5,593 nt of DNA from Bacteroidales bacterium Bact_16 (GTDB taxonomy: Bacteria > Bacteroidota > Bacteroidia > Bacteroidales > UBA932): NCBI GenBank assembly GCA_001602885.1, contig LUZH01000088.1, positions 1 through 5,593 of the forward strand. The letters run 5' to 3'. The position numbers were made by a program, and so were the translations under genes. The notes beneath the pieces are model-generated. The model saw only the letters and a program-made list of their open reading frames with translations. It made no database searches and was not told the origin of the DNA. Positions 5,407 to 5,593 of this stretch are shown here, one piece after another. Position 1 is the first letter of the stretch; the number at the start of each line of letters is the position of its first letter.

Positions 5407-5593
5407 ATGCTTATCGTGATCGAAGGCCTGGACGGCGCCGGCAAGTCCACCCAGGTCCGTATGTTCAGAGAATACCTCGCCGGAGTCTGCCCCACGCTCG
5501 AATACATCCATTTCCCGCGCTATGACGCGCCCGTCTACGGCGGGCTGATCGGGAAGTTCCTGCGCGGCGGCTTCGGCTCCATCGAGAGCGTGC
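5407..5593 (+). CDS. tmk: Thymidylate kinase, N-terminal part
   Basis: The first 62 residues of dTMP kinase, which phosphorylates dTMP to dTDP with ATP in the dTTP pathway; the rest lies beyond the window. The chain opens MLIVIEGLDGAGKSTQ, the P-loop (Walker A) typical of this family, with GLDGAGKST at 7-15. It continues to YIHFPRYDAPVYGGLIGKFLRGGFG, where the FPRYDAP...G segment matches the dTMP-binding FPR/FTREP-type region; the Bacteroidota form begins FPR(Y/F). The ATG at 5407 is the only reasonable start: no other start codon lies between it and an in-frame TAG at 5377-5379. It has no Shine-Dalgarno site. It is divergent from folP, and both products feed dTTP synthesis, since thymidylate synthesis consumes reduced folate. 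That pairing may be meaningful or chance. Confidence 0.93.
   Translation, partial: MLIVIEGLDGAGKSTQVRMFREYLAGVCPTLEYIHFPRYDAPVYGGLIGKFLRGGFGSIESV

Noticed and set aside
4641..5525. A 294-codon plus-strand open frame opposite folP, running past the tmk start
   Set aside because: Antisense shadow of folP with no family motif; it reads through the divergent spacer and into tmk in the wrong frame.

Overview
The window looks like ordinary, densely packed chromosome from a high-GC member of the Bacteroidota, most likely order Bacteroidales. The grounds are an archaeal/eukaryotic-type (type 3) prolyl-tRNA synthetase, a DUF3078 barrel-like outer-membrane protein, and AT-rich gene starts that carry the Bacteroidota -7 promoter word TAnnTTTG and lack good Shine-Dalgarno sites. 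Coding DNA is strongly G/C-biased at third positions, and the short intergenic gaps are sharply AT-rich. Genus and species cannot be read from the sequence. There is no sign of mobile elements, CRISPR, phage genes, tRNA or rRNA.

Layout: (1) a plus-strand run at 1-2444: the 3' end of proS, a DUF3078 protein and tilS, with gaps of 28 and 4 nt; (2) at 2434-2757, minus strand, an FtsB/DivIC-type division protein whose 3' end overlaps tilS by 11 bp; (3) a 57-bp divergent spacer at 2758-2814; (4) a plus-strand pair at 2815-4651: a sugar-phosphate-type nucleotidyltransferase and a CPBP (CAAX/Abi) membrane protease, 4 nt apart; (5) folP (dihydropteroate synthase) at 4629-5366, minus strand, overlapping the protease gene by 23 bp; (6) a 40-bp divergent spacer at 5367-5406; (7) the 5' end of tmk (thymidylate kinase) from 5407, cut by the window edge. 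No stretch over 300 bases lacks a gene.

The functions are housekeeping: tRNA charging and modification (proS, tilS), division (FtsB/DivIC), envelope (DUF3078 protein, CPBP protease, probably the nucleotidyltransferase product), and folate and dTTP supply (folP, tmk). I found no convincing new multi-gene system.

The most interesting signals are small. Both divergent spacers contain two back-to-back TAnnTTTG elements, one per strand. In the first spacer they form a perfect 8-bp inverted repeat with a 2-bp centre. In the second, the folP element ends only 4 nt before the folP start codon and the tmk element 7 nt before its start codon, which suggests leaderless or nearly leaderless mRNAs. Two enzymes are also unusually compact: TilS stops at 300 residues without the usual C-terminal domain, and FolP has a shortened N-terminus, an altered Ser-Arg-Lys loop and a shortened segment before its Arg-Val-His-Asp motif.
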